From Noviherbaspirillum_A sp047237965 (GTDB lineage: Bacteria > Pseudomonadota > Gammaproteobacteria > Burkholderiales > Burkholderiaceae_D), in the NCBI RefSeq assembly GCF_047237965.1, contig NZ_JBDFLX010000001.1, positions 2,480,001 to 2,544,000 of the forward strand: a stretch of DNA of 64,000 bases. Direction: 5' to 3'. The notes beneath the pieces were generated by a model. It saw nothing but the letters and a program-made list of their open reading frames with translations. It had not been told where the DNA came from and ran no database searches. This document shows, in pieces, positions 8,303 through 17,597 of this stretch. The position numbers were made by a program, and so were the translations under genes. The number at the start of each line of letters is the position of its first letter. Within the stretch, counting starts at the first letter, position 1.

Positions 8303-8413
8303 GGTGTGTCCGCAAGCTGCCGAAGAAAAACCGATACTGTAATGCAACACGGCGCGTCATGCGCGCCGTGCCATTTCTGCAAGCCGTGCCGGGGAAAACC
8401 CCGGCGGAGCGGC

Positions 8414-9022
8414 TTACTTGCCTGGAGCCGGATTGCCGGCGCCAGCGCCGCCATCGGCCGGCATGGTGCGGGTGCCTTCGGTGCCGGCTGCCTTGCCGCT
8501 GGCTGCCGTGCGGCTTTCAGCGCGCTTGGCGCGACGTTCGGCGGCACGCTGCTTGCGCGCTTCGCGACGGGCGGCACGCTCTTCGGGCGTCAGGGCCTTG
8601 GGATTGTTCAGATTCTGCTGCGACGAGGTGCCCGGTGTCGGCACTTCGGTGTTGGCGCGCAGCTGGCCGGCGCCTGCATTGCGTTCAGCCTTGACCTCTG
8701 CACGGCTCTTGTTGCCTGAAGGCATACCAGCCGTCGGCTTGTCCTGGAACTGGTTGACCTTGTCGAATTCGGCAGCGCTGGCGCCGGACTTGACTTCGGC
8801 ACGGCTGGTGCCGCTGCCCTTCACGGCTGCGCCGGGACGGTCGTTGAACTGGTTGACGCGGTCTGCATTCGCCGCGCTGGCGCCGGACTTGACTTCGGCG
8901 CGGGATTGGCTGGCCGATGGATCGGTGGAAGTGGCGGCAGGCGCTTGCGCGAAAGCCGAAACCATTGCGGCCTGAGCCAGGGGAAGTGCCAACAGCGTTA
9001 ACATTTTTTTCATTTTGCGCAT
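8414..9022 (-). CDS. Secreted repeat protein with DUF4148-like SRAEVK motifs
   Basis: The 202-residue product has a signal peptide (about residues 1-25, cleavage after AFAQA) and then three imperfect repeats that each begin SRAEVK, near residues 40, 73 and 106. The first two also share VNQF and DKP/DRP. The third reads SRAEVKAERNAGAG, close to the DUF4148 pattern found in many Burkholderiales periplasmic proteins. The C-terminal third is highly basic (EERAARREARKQRAAERRAK) and ends Gly/Ala/Pro-rich. The function is unknown. A start at 9013 is an alternative. Confidence 0.75.
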   Translation of the reverse strand: MRKMKKMLTLLALPLAQAAMVSAFAQAPAATSTDPSASQSRAEVKSGASAANADRVNQFNDRPGAAVKGSGTSRAEVKSGASAAEFDKVNQFQDKPTAGMPSGNKSRAEVKAERNAGAGQLRANTEVPTPGTSSQQNLNNPKALTPEERAARREARKQRAAERRAKRAESRTAASGKAAGTEGTRTMPADGGAGAGNPAPGK

Positions 9023-9273
9023 CCAGTCGTTGAGGGTGAAGAAAGGGGAACACCAGCACAGCCATATCGTGTCAAAAAGATACCCATCTTTCCTCCGATC
9101 GACTGTGCGCTAACGAACACAACCCACATTTTGCTTAACATTTTGATACGCCGCTAATATCTGTTGTATCCGCGTTACGATGTGTTTGCTACACTTCGCC
9201 GTACCGACCGTTCTAATCCGCAGATCAGTCTTGCGGCACGTTTCATACCGTAGCGTTTCGCGTTTTCAACGGC
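9023..9273. other. Intergenic region between divergent repeat-protein gene and fnr
   Basis: About 250 bp without a convincing gene. It must contain the promoters of the minus-strand repeat protein and of fnr. A short direct repeat of ACATTTTG is visible near 9127-9147. I could not assign a confident -35/-10 pair. Confidence 0.5.
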
Positions 9274-9287
9274 TTGAGATATATCAT
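9274..9287 (+). promoter_or_regulatory. FNR-box-like palindrome just before fnr
   Basis: TTGAG-ATAT-ATCAT resembles the FNR consensus TTGAT-N4-ATCAA with one symmetrical mismatch per half-site. It lies 9 bp upstream of the ATG, a position that suits autorepression rather than activation. Confidence 0.5.
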
Positions 9288-9295
9288 TGGCGACC

Positions 9296-10057
9296 ATGAT
9301 CCAGTCCATTCCAGTCAACAGCCAGACCACGCCCATCAACGTCAACGCCCTGAAGGCAAGTTGCGCGGCGTGCAGCATGCACCAGCTTTGCCTGCCCATG
9401 GGCCTGGACGATACCGACATGTCGCGTCTCGACGCCATCATCGGACGCCGGCGCAAGGTGCCGCGCGACACCCATCTCTACCGCATGGGCGATCCGTTCA
9501 CCAACCTGTACGCGATCCGGCTTGGGCATTTCAAGACTTTCCAGATCAATGTCAGCGGCGAGCAGCAGATTACAGGCTTCCAGATGGCCGGCGAGCTTCT
9601 CGGCATGGACGCCATCGGCACCGAGCGCCACCATTGTTCGGCGGTGGCGCTGGAAGACAGTGAAGTCTGCGACATTCCATTCAGCCGGCTGGAAGAGTTG
9701 TTCGGCCACATTCCCACGCTGCTGCACCATTTCCACCGGATGATGAGCCAGGAAATCACGCGCGAGCAGAGCGTCATGCTCCTGCTGGGCAATATGCGCG
9801 CCGGCCAGCGCTTCGCCGCCTTCCTGGTCAATCTCACGACGCGCTATGCCGCCCGCGGCTATTCCTCCACCGCCTTCCAGCTGCGCATGTCGCGCGAGGA
9901 AATCGGCAATTATCTCGGACTCACCATCGAGAGCATCAGCCGCCTGCTGTCACGCTTCAAGAAGCTGGGCGTGCTGCAGGTAAGCAACCGCGAAATCGTG
10001 ATTCTCGATCCGCCCCGCCTGAAAGCCATGGCGGCCGGCACCGAGAAATGCGATTAG
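9296..10057 (+). CDS. fnr: FNR/ANR-type oxygen-sensing CRP-family transcription regulator
   Basis: The 253-residue protein has the N-terminal iron-sulfur ligands in a C-x2-C-x5-C arrangement (Cys23, Cys26, Cys32) and the fourth cysteine in SEVCDIPFSRLEEL (Cys125), matching E. coli FNR. A cyclic-nucleotide-binding-like beta-roll (about residues 40-150) and a C-terminal winged helix with SREEIGNYLGLTIESISRLL follow. It should bind a [4Fe-4S] cluster without oxygen and activate anaerobic genes. The cbb3 operons and hemN in this window carry matching boxes. The ATG at 9296 is chosen over the TTG at 9287. Confidence 0.95.
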   Translation: MIQSIPVNSQTTPINVNALKASCAACSMHQLCLPMGLDDTDMSRLDAIIGRRRKVPRDTHLYRMGDPFTNLYAIRLGHFKTFQINVSGEQQITGFQMAGELLGMDAIGTERHHCSAVALEDSEVCDIPFSRLEELFGHIPTLLHHFHRMMSQEITREQSVMLLLGNMRAGQRFAAFLVNLTTRYAARGYSSTAFQLRMSREEIGNYLGLTIESISRLLSRFKKLGVLQVSNREIVILDPPRLKAMAAGTEKCD

Positions 10058-10074
10058 GCTCGGCCCTGTCGCCG

Positions 10075-10314
10075 TCATAGCGGCGGCTGGCGGTCGGCCG
10101 GCACATTGGCCAGGTAATAACTGAGCATCGCCGCCAGCGCGCAGAACAGCCAGAACAGGAAGAATCCCACCGTATAAGCCGCCAGCGGCGACAGCGTGAA
10201 CTCGGCGCCGCCCAGGTGCAGATCCTGCGGATCGAGCAGGGAAAAGAAAAAACCTTCCGCCATCGCCGCCACCAGGAAGGATGGCCACAGGATCACCATT
10301 GCAAGACGCCGCAT
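10075..10314 (-). CDS. Small two-helix membrane protein of the cco cluster
   Basis: The 79-residue protein has two hydrophobic segments (about residues 4-24 and 43-68) and no recognised domain. It begins 11 bp after the ccoH stop on the same strand, so it is probably the last gene of the ccoNOQPGH transcript. It converges on fnr across a short gap. Its function is unknown; the position suggests a role in oxidase assembly or simple co-transcription. Confidence 0.7.
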   Translation of the reverse strand: MRRLAMVILWPSFLVAAMAEGFFFSLLDPQDLHLGGAEFTLSPLAAYTVGFFLFWLFCALAAMLSYYLANVPADRQPPL

Positions 10315-10325
10315 CTATGCCTCCT

Positions 10326-10847
10326 TCAGGATTGGTCGGCCGACAGCGTCGCCGTCGCCTGCTGCGGCCAGGGCCACACGCCATTGATGCGCCAGGTCCG
10401 GCCCTGGTCTTCCAGCATCACCTGCCAGCGCGCCATCTCCAGCATCGGCAGGCTCACGGCAAAGTGGCCTTCCGCATCCGCCACCACCGGCAGCACGATA
10501 TCCTTTTCCGGACGCGTGGAATGAACCAGGCGCAGCGTCATCGCGCCATGCGGAATCCCCTGCGCGCCGCGCATCGCGCCTGTCAGCCGGCCCGCGGCGG
10601 CATCGAAGTGCAGCGCCAGCGACAGTCCCAGCCGGCTGGCGGCCTGATCGCGCCGCAGGTCCTGGTTGATGGCCTTGCCCTGCCGGTAATAGTCGCCCAC
10701 CACCAGCGCATCCTGCTGCGAGTAGGAGAGCCAGATCGTGTAGCTGCCCGCCAGCACCACCAGGAACGGACCCAGCATGATCAGCCAGGGCCAACGGTGC
10801 TTGTACCAGGGCGTGGACGGGCATTCGAGCGTATTCATTGACTGCAT
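10326..10847 (-). CDS. ccoH: FixH/CcoH family cbb3 oxidase assembly protein
   Basis: The 173-residue protein has one N-terminal transmembrane helix (WPWLIMLGPFLVVLAGSYT) followed by VGDYYRQGKAINQDL, a hallmark of FixH, and a periplasmic beta-rich domain ending with WRINGVWPWP. FixH/CcoH is needed for stable assembly of cbb3-type cytochrome oxidase. The start at 10847 places AAGGAG at the best distance; an ATG two codons upstream overlaps that site. It follows ccoG by 12 bp. Confidence 0.88.
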   Translation of the reverse strand: MQSMNTLECPSTPWYKHRWPWLIMLGPFLVVLAGSYTIWLSYSQQDALVVGDYYRQGKAINQDLRRDQAASRLGLSLALHFDAAAGRLTGAMRGAQGIPHGAMTLRLVHSTRPEKDIVLPVVADAEGHFAVSLPMLEMARWQVMLEDQGRTWRINGVWPWPQQATATLSADQS

Positions 10848-10859
10848 TTGCATTCTCCT

Positions 10860-12272
10860 TCAGCGCGGCACGTAAAAGACCGCTTCTTCCCTGACCTTCA
10901 GCCCGGAGTCATCCAGCGCCTGCAGGCCGATATGTATCTTGTTAGACCCCCTGGCGGCCTGTCCGCCATCGATGCGCAGGCGCACCGGCACGGAACGGGT
11001 CTCGGTGCCATTGAGCGTGACCTCGTCGGCGCCGGCAAGTCGCAGCGACGGCAGGCCATCCACAACGATGCGGTAGCGGTGCGCGCTCTCGGAGGTGTTC
11101 ATGATCTGCAGGCGGTAGACATTTTCTATCATGCCGTCCTCGATCTCGCGGCCCATCGCGCCGCGGTCGCGCAGCACGTCCATCTTCAGCGGCGTGCGCA
11201 TCGCCAAGGACATGCCGAAGGCGGTCACGATGGCCAGCAGGATGGCCAGATAAATCAGCACCCTGGGCCGCAGCGCCCGGCGCCGGATGTCGGCGCTGGA
11301 CAGGCCCTGCTTCATCGCATGGTCGGTGCTGTAGCGGATCAGGCCGCGCGGCAAGCCGACCTTGTCCATCACGCCGTTGCAGGCGTCGACACAGGCGGCG
11401 CAGCCGATGCACTCGTATTGCAGGCCGCGGCGGATGTCGATGCCGGTCGGGCATACCTGCACGCACATGCTGCAGTCGATGCAGTCGCCCTGCTTTTGCT
11501 TCTGCGTTGCATCGGCCCTTGCGCTCTTGGCGCGCGCGCCGCGCGGCTCGCCGCGCTTTTCATCGTAGGTGATGATCAGCGTGTCCTTGTCGAACATCGA
11601 GCTTTGAAAACGTGCGTACGGGCACATGTACTTGCAGACCTGCTCCCGCATCCAGCCGGCATTGCCGTAGGTTGCAAAGGAATAGAACAGCACCCAGAAC
11701 CACTCCCACGGACCCAGCCCCAGGGTGGCGACTTCGCGCGCCAGCGTATGGATAGGCGTGAAATAGCCGACGAAGGTAAAGCCGGTCCACAGCGCCACAG
11801 CGCCCCAGGCGGCATGCTTGCCGAACTTGCGGGCAAACTTTCCCAGCGAGGCCGGCTGGCGGTCCAGGCGCATGCGGGCGCTGCGGCTGCCTTCGATCTT
11901 GCGCTCTATCCACATGAAGATCTCGGTATAGACCGTCTGCGGACAGGCGAAGCCGCACCATACGCGGCCGGCAATGGCCGTGGCCAGGAACAGCAGATAG
12001 GCCGAAATGATGAGCAGCGCGGCCAGGTAGATGAAGTCCTGCGGCCACAGCACGATGCCGAAGATATAGAACTTGCGCGCCAGCAGGTCGAACAGCACGG
12101 CCTGGCGGCCGTTCCAGTTGATCCACGGCAGGCCGTAGAACAGGATCTGGGTCAGCCACACGCAGACCCAGCGCAGGCTGGCATAGCGCCCCTGCACTTC
12201 GCGCGCGTAGATTTCCTCGCGCGCCGCATACATCTTGACGACCGCCACTTCGGGCGTGGTATTGCTGCTCAT
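10860..12272 (-). CDS. ccoG: CcoG (RdxA/FixG) iron-sulfur membrane protein for cbb3 oxidase copper delivery
   Basis: The 470-residue protein has an N-terminal region with several transmembrane helices, including WCGFACPQTVYTEIFMWIER, then two ferredoxin-type clusters (CIDCSMCVQVCPTGID and CIGCAACVDACN), one more helix, and a C-terminal Ig-like FixG domain. CcoG homologues reduce copper for insertion into cbb3 oxidase. The ATG at 12272 gives the family N-terminus MSSNTTPEVAVVKMYAAREE. It lies 29 bp after ccoP and 12 bp before ccoH. Confidence 0.95.
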   Translation of the reverse strand: MSSNTTPEVAVVKMYAAREEIYAREVQGRYASLRWVCVWLTQILFYGLPWINWNGRQAVLFDLLARKFYIFGIVLWPQDFIYLAALLIISAYLLFLATAIAGRVWCGFACPQTVYTEIFMWIERKIEGSRSARMRLDRQPASLGKFARKFGKHAAWGAVALWTGFTFVGYFTPIHTLAREVATLGLGPWEWFWVLFYSFATYGNAGWMREQVCKYMCPYARFQSSMFDKDTLIITYDEKRGEPRGARAKSARADATQKQKQGDCIDCSMCVQVCPTGIDIRRGLQYECIGCAACVDACNGVMDKVGLPRGLIRYSTDHAMKQGLSSADIRRRALRPRVLIYLAILLAIVTAFGMSLAMRTPLKMDVLRDRGAMGREIEDGMIENVYRLQIMNTSESAHRYRIVVDGLPSLRLAGADEVTLNGTETRSVPVRLRIDGGQAARGSNKIHIGLQALDDSGLKVREEAVFYVPR

Positions 12273-12301
12273 TTCAATGCTCTTTAGCTGTAGCCGGGGC
12301 C

Positions 12302-13237
12302 TTACTGCGGCGCCGCTCCCTTGACATTGGACAGGCCCCATACATAGGCGGCCAGCACATGCACCTTCGCCTCGCCGAGGAAGTCCTTGAATGCCGGCAT
12401 GGTGTTGGTGCGGCCCTTGCGGATGGTTTCCATGATGGTCTCAAGGCTACCGCCATACAGCCAGGTCTTGTCCGACAGGTTGGGTGCGCCCAGCATCTGG
12501 TTGCCATGGCCATCGGCGCCATGGCAGGCGGCGCAGGCAGCGGAGAACTTGGGCTTGCCCAGCACCGACTTGATCGGGTCGGAGGTCGAACCCGACAGGC
12601 TCAGCACATAGTGCGCGACATTCTCCACGTCCTTCTCCGAGCCGACCGCGGCGGCCATTGGCGGCATCATGCCGTTGCGGCCGTTCATGATGGTGGTCTT
12701 GATCACATCGGGCTCGCCGCCATGCAGCCAGTCATTGTCGGCCAGGTTGGGAAAGCCCTTGCTGCCGCGGGCGTCGGAACCATGGCACTGCGCGCAATAG
12801 GTCAGGAACAGCCGCTCGCCGATGGCGCGGGCCTGCGGGTCGGCGGCCACCGCCTTGAGGTCCTGCTGCTGGTACTTCGCGAACAGCGGGCCATATTCTG
12901 CCTCGGCCTGCTTGAGTTCCTGCTGATAGGCGCCGGCCGACTTCCAGCCCAGCTTGCCAGCGTACTCGCCCAGGCCCGGATACAGCACCAGGTAAGCCAG
13001 GCTGAACACGATGGTGATATAGAACAGCCACATCCACCAGCGCGGCATCGGCGTGTTCAGCTCGGTCAGGTCCTCATCCCACACATGGCCCGTGGTCTGG
13101 GTCTGCGCCTTGGCGCCGGGCGGCAGCGTGATCTTGTGCTGGGACTGCGACCACAGCAGCAGGCCGCAGCCGAGGATGCCGATCAGCGTCAGCACCACGA
13201 TGTAGATGTTCCAGAAACCGCTGGTGAAGTCAGACAT
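12302..13237 (-). CDS. ccoP: cbb3-type cytochrome c oxidase subunit III (dihaem cytochrome CcoP)
   Basis: The 311-residue protein has an N-terminal membrane helix, a second helix (WWMWLFYITIVFSLAYLVLY) and two haem c domains with CAQCH and CAACH. The distal methionines lie in the usual MMPPM-like and NTMPAF contexts. It passes electrons from c-type cytochromes to CcoO and CcoN. Its start overlaps the ccoQ stop by 8 bp. Confidence 0.96.
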   Translation of the reverse strand: MSDFTSGFWNIYIVVLTLIGILGCGLLLWSQSQHKITLPPGAKAQTQTTGHVWDEDLTELNTPMPRWWMWLFYITIVFSLAYLVLYPGLGEYAGKLGWKSAGAYQQELKQAEAEYGPLFAKYQQQDLKAVAADPQARAIGERLFLTYCAQCHGSDARGSKGFPNLADNDWLHGGEPDVIKTTIMNGRNGMMPPMAAAVGSEKDVENVAHYVLSLSGSTSDPIKSVLGKPKFSAACAACHGADGHGNQMLGAPNLSDKTWLYGGSLETIMETIRKGRTNTMPAFKDFLGEAKVHVLAAYVWGLSNVKGAAPQ

Positions 13238-13418
13238 GGCCCTGCTCCTGCTGTGCTTGATCGGATGCGTCTTCGTCAGCGAAAGGCAGCTGCGCAGCGG
13301 CGTGGAAGTCGCAGTCCTTGTGACGAATGAAGGTCCACCACAGGATGCCGATGAAGGTGACGAAACTCACCACGGTCATGGCGCTGCTGGCCTGGTCGAA
13401 TAATGTTTGGATATTCAT
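13230..13418 (-). CDS. ccoQ: cbb3-type cytochrome c oxidase subunit CcoQ
   Basis: A 62-residue single-helix protein (MNIQTLFDQASSAMTVVSFV then FIGILWWTFIRHKD) with an acidic C-terminus, between ccoO and ccoP. Length, topology and position match CcoQ, which stabilises the cbb3 complex. Confidence 0.9.
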   Translation of the reverse strand: MNIQTLFDQASSAMTVVSFVTFIGILWWTFIRHKDCDFHAAAQLPFADEDASDQAQQEQGHV

Positions 13419-13446
13419 GATGACAATGTCGATGGATTAAGCAGGC

Positions 13447-14061
13447 CTAGTTGCGGGCCTTGATCTGCGTGCCCAGGCCCTGCAGGTAGGCGACCAATGC
13501 GTCCTGCTCGGTCTTGCCGGCCAGCTCGGCGGGCGCGGCGGTGATTTCCTCGTCGCTGTAGGGCACCGACAGGCGGCGCAGCGCGCGCATCTTGGGCTGC
13601 ACTTCCTGCGGGTCCAGCCTGGTCTTTGCCAGCCACGGATAACCGGGCATGTTGGACTCGGGCACCAGGTCGCGCGGGTTGTCGAGGTGGGCGCGGTGCC
13701 ACTCGTCGCTGTAGCGGCCGCCGACGCGGGCCAGGTCCGGACCGGTGCGCTTGGAACCCCACTGGAAGGGCCGGTCGTACACGAATTCACCCGCCACGGA
13801 ATAGTGGCCATAGCGCTCGGTCTCGGCCCGGAACGGACGGATCATCTGCGAATGGCAGCCGTAGCAGCCTTCGCGCACATAGATGTCGCGTCCCACCAGG
13901 CGCAGCGGGGAATAAGGCTTCAGTCCCGCGACCGGCTCGGTGGTGGATTTCTGGAAGAACAGCGGAATGATCTCCACCGCGCCACCGATGCTGACCACCA
14001 GCACCACCAGCGCAATTAGCAGCCAGGGGTTCTTTTCTATCGACTCATGCGAAAACTTCAT
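13447..14061 (-). CDS. ccoO: cbb3-type cytochrome c oxidase subunit II (monohaem cytochrome CcoO)
   Basis: The 204-residue protein has one N-terminal membrane anchor (PWLLIALVVLVVSIGGAVEI), the single haem motif EGCYGCHSQMIRPF and the distal-Met region ESNMPGYPWL. It carries electrons between CcoP and CcoN. It lies 21 bp after ccoN in the same operon. Confidence 0.96.
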   Translation of the reverse strand: MKFSHESIEKNPWLLIALVVLVVSIGGAVEIIPLFFQKSTTEPVAGLKPYSPLRLVGRDIYVREGCYGCHSQMIRPFRAETERYGHYSVAGEFVYDRPFQWGSKRTGPDLARVGGRYSDEWHRAHLDNPRDLVPESNMPGYPWLAKTRLDPQEVQPKMRALRRLSVPYSDEEITAAPAELAGKTEQDALVAYLQGLGTQIKARN

Positions 14062-14082
14062 ATCGTGCTCCGTCTTTCTTGA

Positions 14083-15510
14083 TCAAGCATGCGCGGCATG
14101 GATTGCCGGGATACGCGCGGCAACCGGCTTGGCGTCACGCACCGTCATGTAGGTGTTGTAGGCCATCAGCAGCATGCCGGTCAGGTACAGCGTGCCGCCG
14201 GTGAAGCGGATCACGTAATACGGGTAGGTTGCCTTGACGCCTTCCACGAAGCTGTAGGTCAGTGTGCCGTCGGCATTGACCGCGCGCCACATCAGGCCCT
14301 GCATCACGCCGGCGATCCACATCGATGCGATGTACAGCACGATGCCGATGGTGGCGACCCAGAAATGCAGGTCGATCAGGCGGGTGCTGTACATGGCCTG
14401 CTTGCCCGACAGGCGCGGCAGCAGGTAGTACAGCGAACCCATGGTGATGAAGCCGACCCAGCCCAGCGCGCCGGCATGGACGTGGGCGATGCCCCAGTCG
14501 GTGTAGTGGGACAGCGAGTTGACGGTCTTGATCGACATCATCGGGCCTTCGAAGGTGGCCATGCCGTAGAACGACAGCGACACGATCAGGAACTTCAGGA
14601 TCGGATCGGAACGCAGCTTGTGCCAGGCGCCCGACAGGGTCATCACGCCGTTGATCATGCCGCCCCAGGAAGGCGCCAGCAGGATCAGCGAGAACACCAT
14701 GCCGATCGACTGGGTCCAGTCAGGCAGCGCGGTGTAGTGCAGGTGATGCGGGCCGGCCCACATGTAGGTGAAGATCAGCGCCCAGAAGTGGACGATGGAG
14801 AGACGGTAGGAATACACCGGGCGCTCGGCCTGCTTGGGAATGAAGTAATAGACCATGCCCAGGTAGCCCGCGGTCAGGATGAAGCCCACCGCGTTGTGAC
14901 CGTACCACCACTGGATCATTGCATCCTGCACGCCCGAATAGGCCGAATAGGACTTGGTCAGCGAGGCCGGCATGCTCATGCCATTGACCACATGCAGCAG
15001 CGTCACAGCCAGGATGAAGCCGCCGAAGAACCAGTTGGCCACATAGATATGCGCGACCTTGCGCTTGACGATGGTGCCGAAGAACACCACCGCATAGGCA
15101 ACCCACACCACCGCGATCAGCAGCGTGATCGGCCATTCCAGCTCGGCGTATTCCTTGCCGCGGGTCAGGCCCATGGGCAGCGTGATGGCGGCGGACACCA
15201 GCACCAGTTGCCATCCCCAGAAAGTGAACGCAGCCAGCTTGTCCGAGAACAGCCTTACCTGGCAGGTACGCTGCACGACGTAATAGGACGTGGCGAACAG
15301 GCCGCAGATACCAAATGCAAAGATCACCGCGTTGGTATGCAGCGGACGCAGCCGGCCATAGGTCAGCCAGGGGATATCGAAGTTCAGGGCTGGCCATGCC
15401 AGCTGGGCGGCGATGAATACGCCGGCCAGCATGCCAATAACGCCCCACACCACAGTCGCGATCGCGAATTGCTTCACGATCCGATAGTTATAGTTCAGTG
15501 CAGTGTCCAC
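14083..15510 (-). CDS. ccoN: cbb3-type cytochrome c oxidase catalytic subunit I
   Basis: The 475-residue, roughly 12-helix haem-copper oxidase subunit contains RPLHTNAVIFAFG (haem b ligand), IQWWYGHNAVGF (CuB histidine and the helix-VI tyrosine region), WAGPHHLHYTALPDW (CuB His-His) and HVHAGALGWVGF (haem b3). It reduces oxygen with high affinity and pumps protons. The GTG at 15510 is preferred to an in-frame upstream ATG because TGGAG lies at the right distance and the product then starts at the family N-terminus (VDTALNYNYRIV). An FNR box lies 67 bp upstream. Confidence 0.96.
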   Translation of the reverse strand: MDTALNYNYRIVKQFAIATVVWGVIGMLAGVFIAAQLAWPALNFDIPWLTYGRLRPLHTNAVIFAFGICGLFATSYYVVQRTCQVRLFSDKLAAFTFWGWQLVLVSAAITLPMGLTRGKEYAELEWPITLLIAVVWVAYAVVFFGTIVKRKVAHIYVANWFFGGFILAVTLLHVVNGMSMPASLTKSYSAYSGVQDAMIQWWYGHNAVGFILTAGYLGMVYYFIPKQAERPVYSYRLSIVHFWALIFTYMWAGPHHLHYTALPDWTQSIGMVFSLILLAPSWGGMINGVMTLSGAWHKLRSDPILKFLIVSLSFYGMATFEGPMMSIKTVNSLSHYTDWGIAHVHAGALGWVGFITMGSLYYLLPRLSGKQAMYSTRLIDLHFWVATIGIVLYIASMWIAGVMQGLMWRAVNADGTLTYSFVEGVKATYPYYVIRFTGGTLYLTGMLLMAYNTYMTVRDAKPVAARIPAIHAAHA

Positions 15511-15548
15511 GCAAACGCTCCAGAAGAAACAAGTAATGTCATTGCTGG

Positions 15549-15590
15549 AGGGTACGTTTCGGGTGTTCGAAAATCCTTGATATGAGTCAA
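15549..15590 (-). promoter_or_regulatory. FNR-dependent promoter of the ccoNOQPGH operon
   Basis: TTGATATGAGTCAA at 15577-15590 is an FNR box (TTGAT-N4-GTCAA, one mismatch to consensus). A -10 sequence TACCCT lies at 15549-15554 on the minus strand, which puts the box centre about 41.5 bp from a start near 15542, the class II activation position. Confidence 0.75.
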
Positions 15591-16097
<507 letters not shown>

Positions 16098-16307
16098 TTT
16101 TTGCAGTGGCCGTTGCCGTTAGGGTCCCCGTCTGTGTACCGCCGTGTCAGCGGTGCCCGGAGCGGGAAAAGGTGCGGCGTCTGTCTGAGCCAAGCGCAGC
16201 TTGGCGAGTTTAGCCGCGCCCCGCTCCGGGTACCGCTGGCACGGGCACCCCGCGCAGCGGGGCGCGATCACCGGGTCGCCTTTTTTTGGTTACTTTTTTT
16301 GGCGAAG

Positions 16308-17597
16308 TGTATAGACCGGGGACATGGGTAACAACTGTGCCGGGACATGGGTAACACTTTGGCGTATTCCATATCAAGCCAAAGGATTCTCTAACCATGC
16401 CCTGGAAAGACGTTGACATGATGACCCTTCGACAAGAATTTACGGCGCTAGCGCAGCAGGATGGCGTGAACTTCAGTGCCCTATGCACGCGTTTTGGAAT
16501 CAGTCGCAAGACAGGATACAAATGGCGTGAACGCAGCATGACGCAGGGCCCTGCTGGCCTGCAGGACTGCTCGCGCAGACCCTGCAATACGCCACTGCGT
16601 ACCAGCCAGGCAAACGAAGAGCTGGTAGTGAAGGTGCGTCTGAAACATCCCACCTGGGGCGGCCGCAAGATTCATCGCAGCCTGCTCAATCAGGGTCACA
16701 TCCAGGTGCCAACCCCCAGCACCATTACCCGGATTCTGCATCGACATGGCTTGATCTCAGAAAAGGCAAGCGCAAACAGCACCGCCTGGCAGCGCTTCGA
16801 GCATGCCCAGCCCAATGATCTCTGGCAGATCGACTTCAAGGGCCATTTCCAGACCGGCCAGGCCACGTGTCATCCACTGACCGTGCTGGATGATCATTCA
16901 CGCTACAACATCGTCCTGCAGGCTTGCCTGAACCCGGACACTGCCACTGTGCAGGCAGCTCTGGAAACTGCCTTTCGCCATCACGGCATGCCAGTACGGA
17001 TCAACGCTGACAACGGTTCTCCATGGGGCAGTCCGTCGCAGCACGAACACGGCATCACCAAGCTCACCATCTGGTTGATTCAGTTGGGCATTCGCATCAG
17101 TCACAGTCGTCCGGCTCATCCACAGACCAATGGCAAGGACGAACGTTTCCATCGCACGCTCAAGGCAGATGTGCTGCACGGGCGTCACTTCGTTGACCTT
17201 GAGGAGGTCCAGAACGCATTCGACCGCTGGCGAATGATCTACAACAACGAGCGGCCGCATGAAGCCATCGGCATGGCCACGCCGGTAACCCGGTTCCGGC
17301 AAAGCCGTCTGGCCTATCCCGAGCGATTGCCAGAGATTGTTTATCCGCAGGAAGACCTGGTGGAGACCGTCGGGTGGAACGGGCATGTGAAGTTCCACAA
17401 GCGCAGCTTTCGCGTCTCCAGCGCCTTGCACAGGCATCGTATTGCGGCCCGCGCCCTGTCAGGCCAGGACGGCATCTATGACCTGTACTTTGCGCATCAG
17501 CGATTTGGCCAAATCGACTTGCGCGATGCCGAAAAGCACGATTAAATCTGTTACCCATGTCCCGGCACATGTGTAACCTATGTCCCCGGTCTATACA
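16308..17597 (+). mobile_element. IS481-family insertion sequence, copy 1 (1290 bp)
   Basis: The element runs from TGTATAGACCGGGGACAT to the matching inverted end ATGTCCCCGGTCTATACA, with terminal 5'-TGT...ACA-3' as in IS481 relatives. Imperfect inverted repeats extend about 50 bp. A 6-bp target duplication GCGAAG flanks it (16302-16307 and 17598-17603). The uninterrupted target survives in the other arm of the same repeat element, which confirms the ends. One transposase gene fills the interior. Confidence 0.92.
16397..17545 (+). CDS. IS481-family transposase, copy 1
   Basis: The 382-residue transposase has an N-terminal helix-turn-helix (FSALCTRFGISRKTGYKW), an HTH_29-like second helix bundle, and an rve integrase core with the DDE residues in WQIDFKGHF, INADNGSPWG and KDERFHRTLK. 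A conserved C-terminal region after NNERPHEA completes the protein. No frameshift or stop is visible, so it is probably active. It differs from the second copy in the window by one residue (LRDAEKHD against LRNAEKHD). Confidence 0.95.
   Translation: MPWKDVDMMTLRQEFTALAQQDGVNFSALCTRFGISRKTGYKWRERSMTQGPAGLQDCSRRPCNTPLRTSQANEELVVKVRLKHPTWGGRKIHRSLLNQGHIQVPTPSTITRILHRHGLISEKASANSTAWQRFEHAQPNDLWQIDFKGHFQTGQATCHPLTVLDDHSRYNIVLQACLNPDTATVQAALETAFRHHGMPVRINADNGSPWGSPSQHEHGITKLTIWLIQLGIRISHSRPAHPQTNGKDERFHRTLKADVLHGRHFVDLEEVQNAFDRWRMIYNNERPHEAIGMATPVTRFRQSRLAYPERLPEIVYPQEDLVETVGWNGHVKFHKRSFRVSSALHRHRIAARALSGQDGIYDLYFAHQRFGQIDLRDAEKHD

Noticed and set aside
8341..8403. Hairpins after the repeat-protein gene as terminators
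   Set aside because: Two stable stems are present (near 8349-8370 and 8388-8401), but neither has a T-run on the relevant strand.
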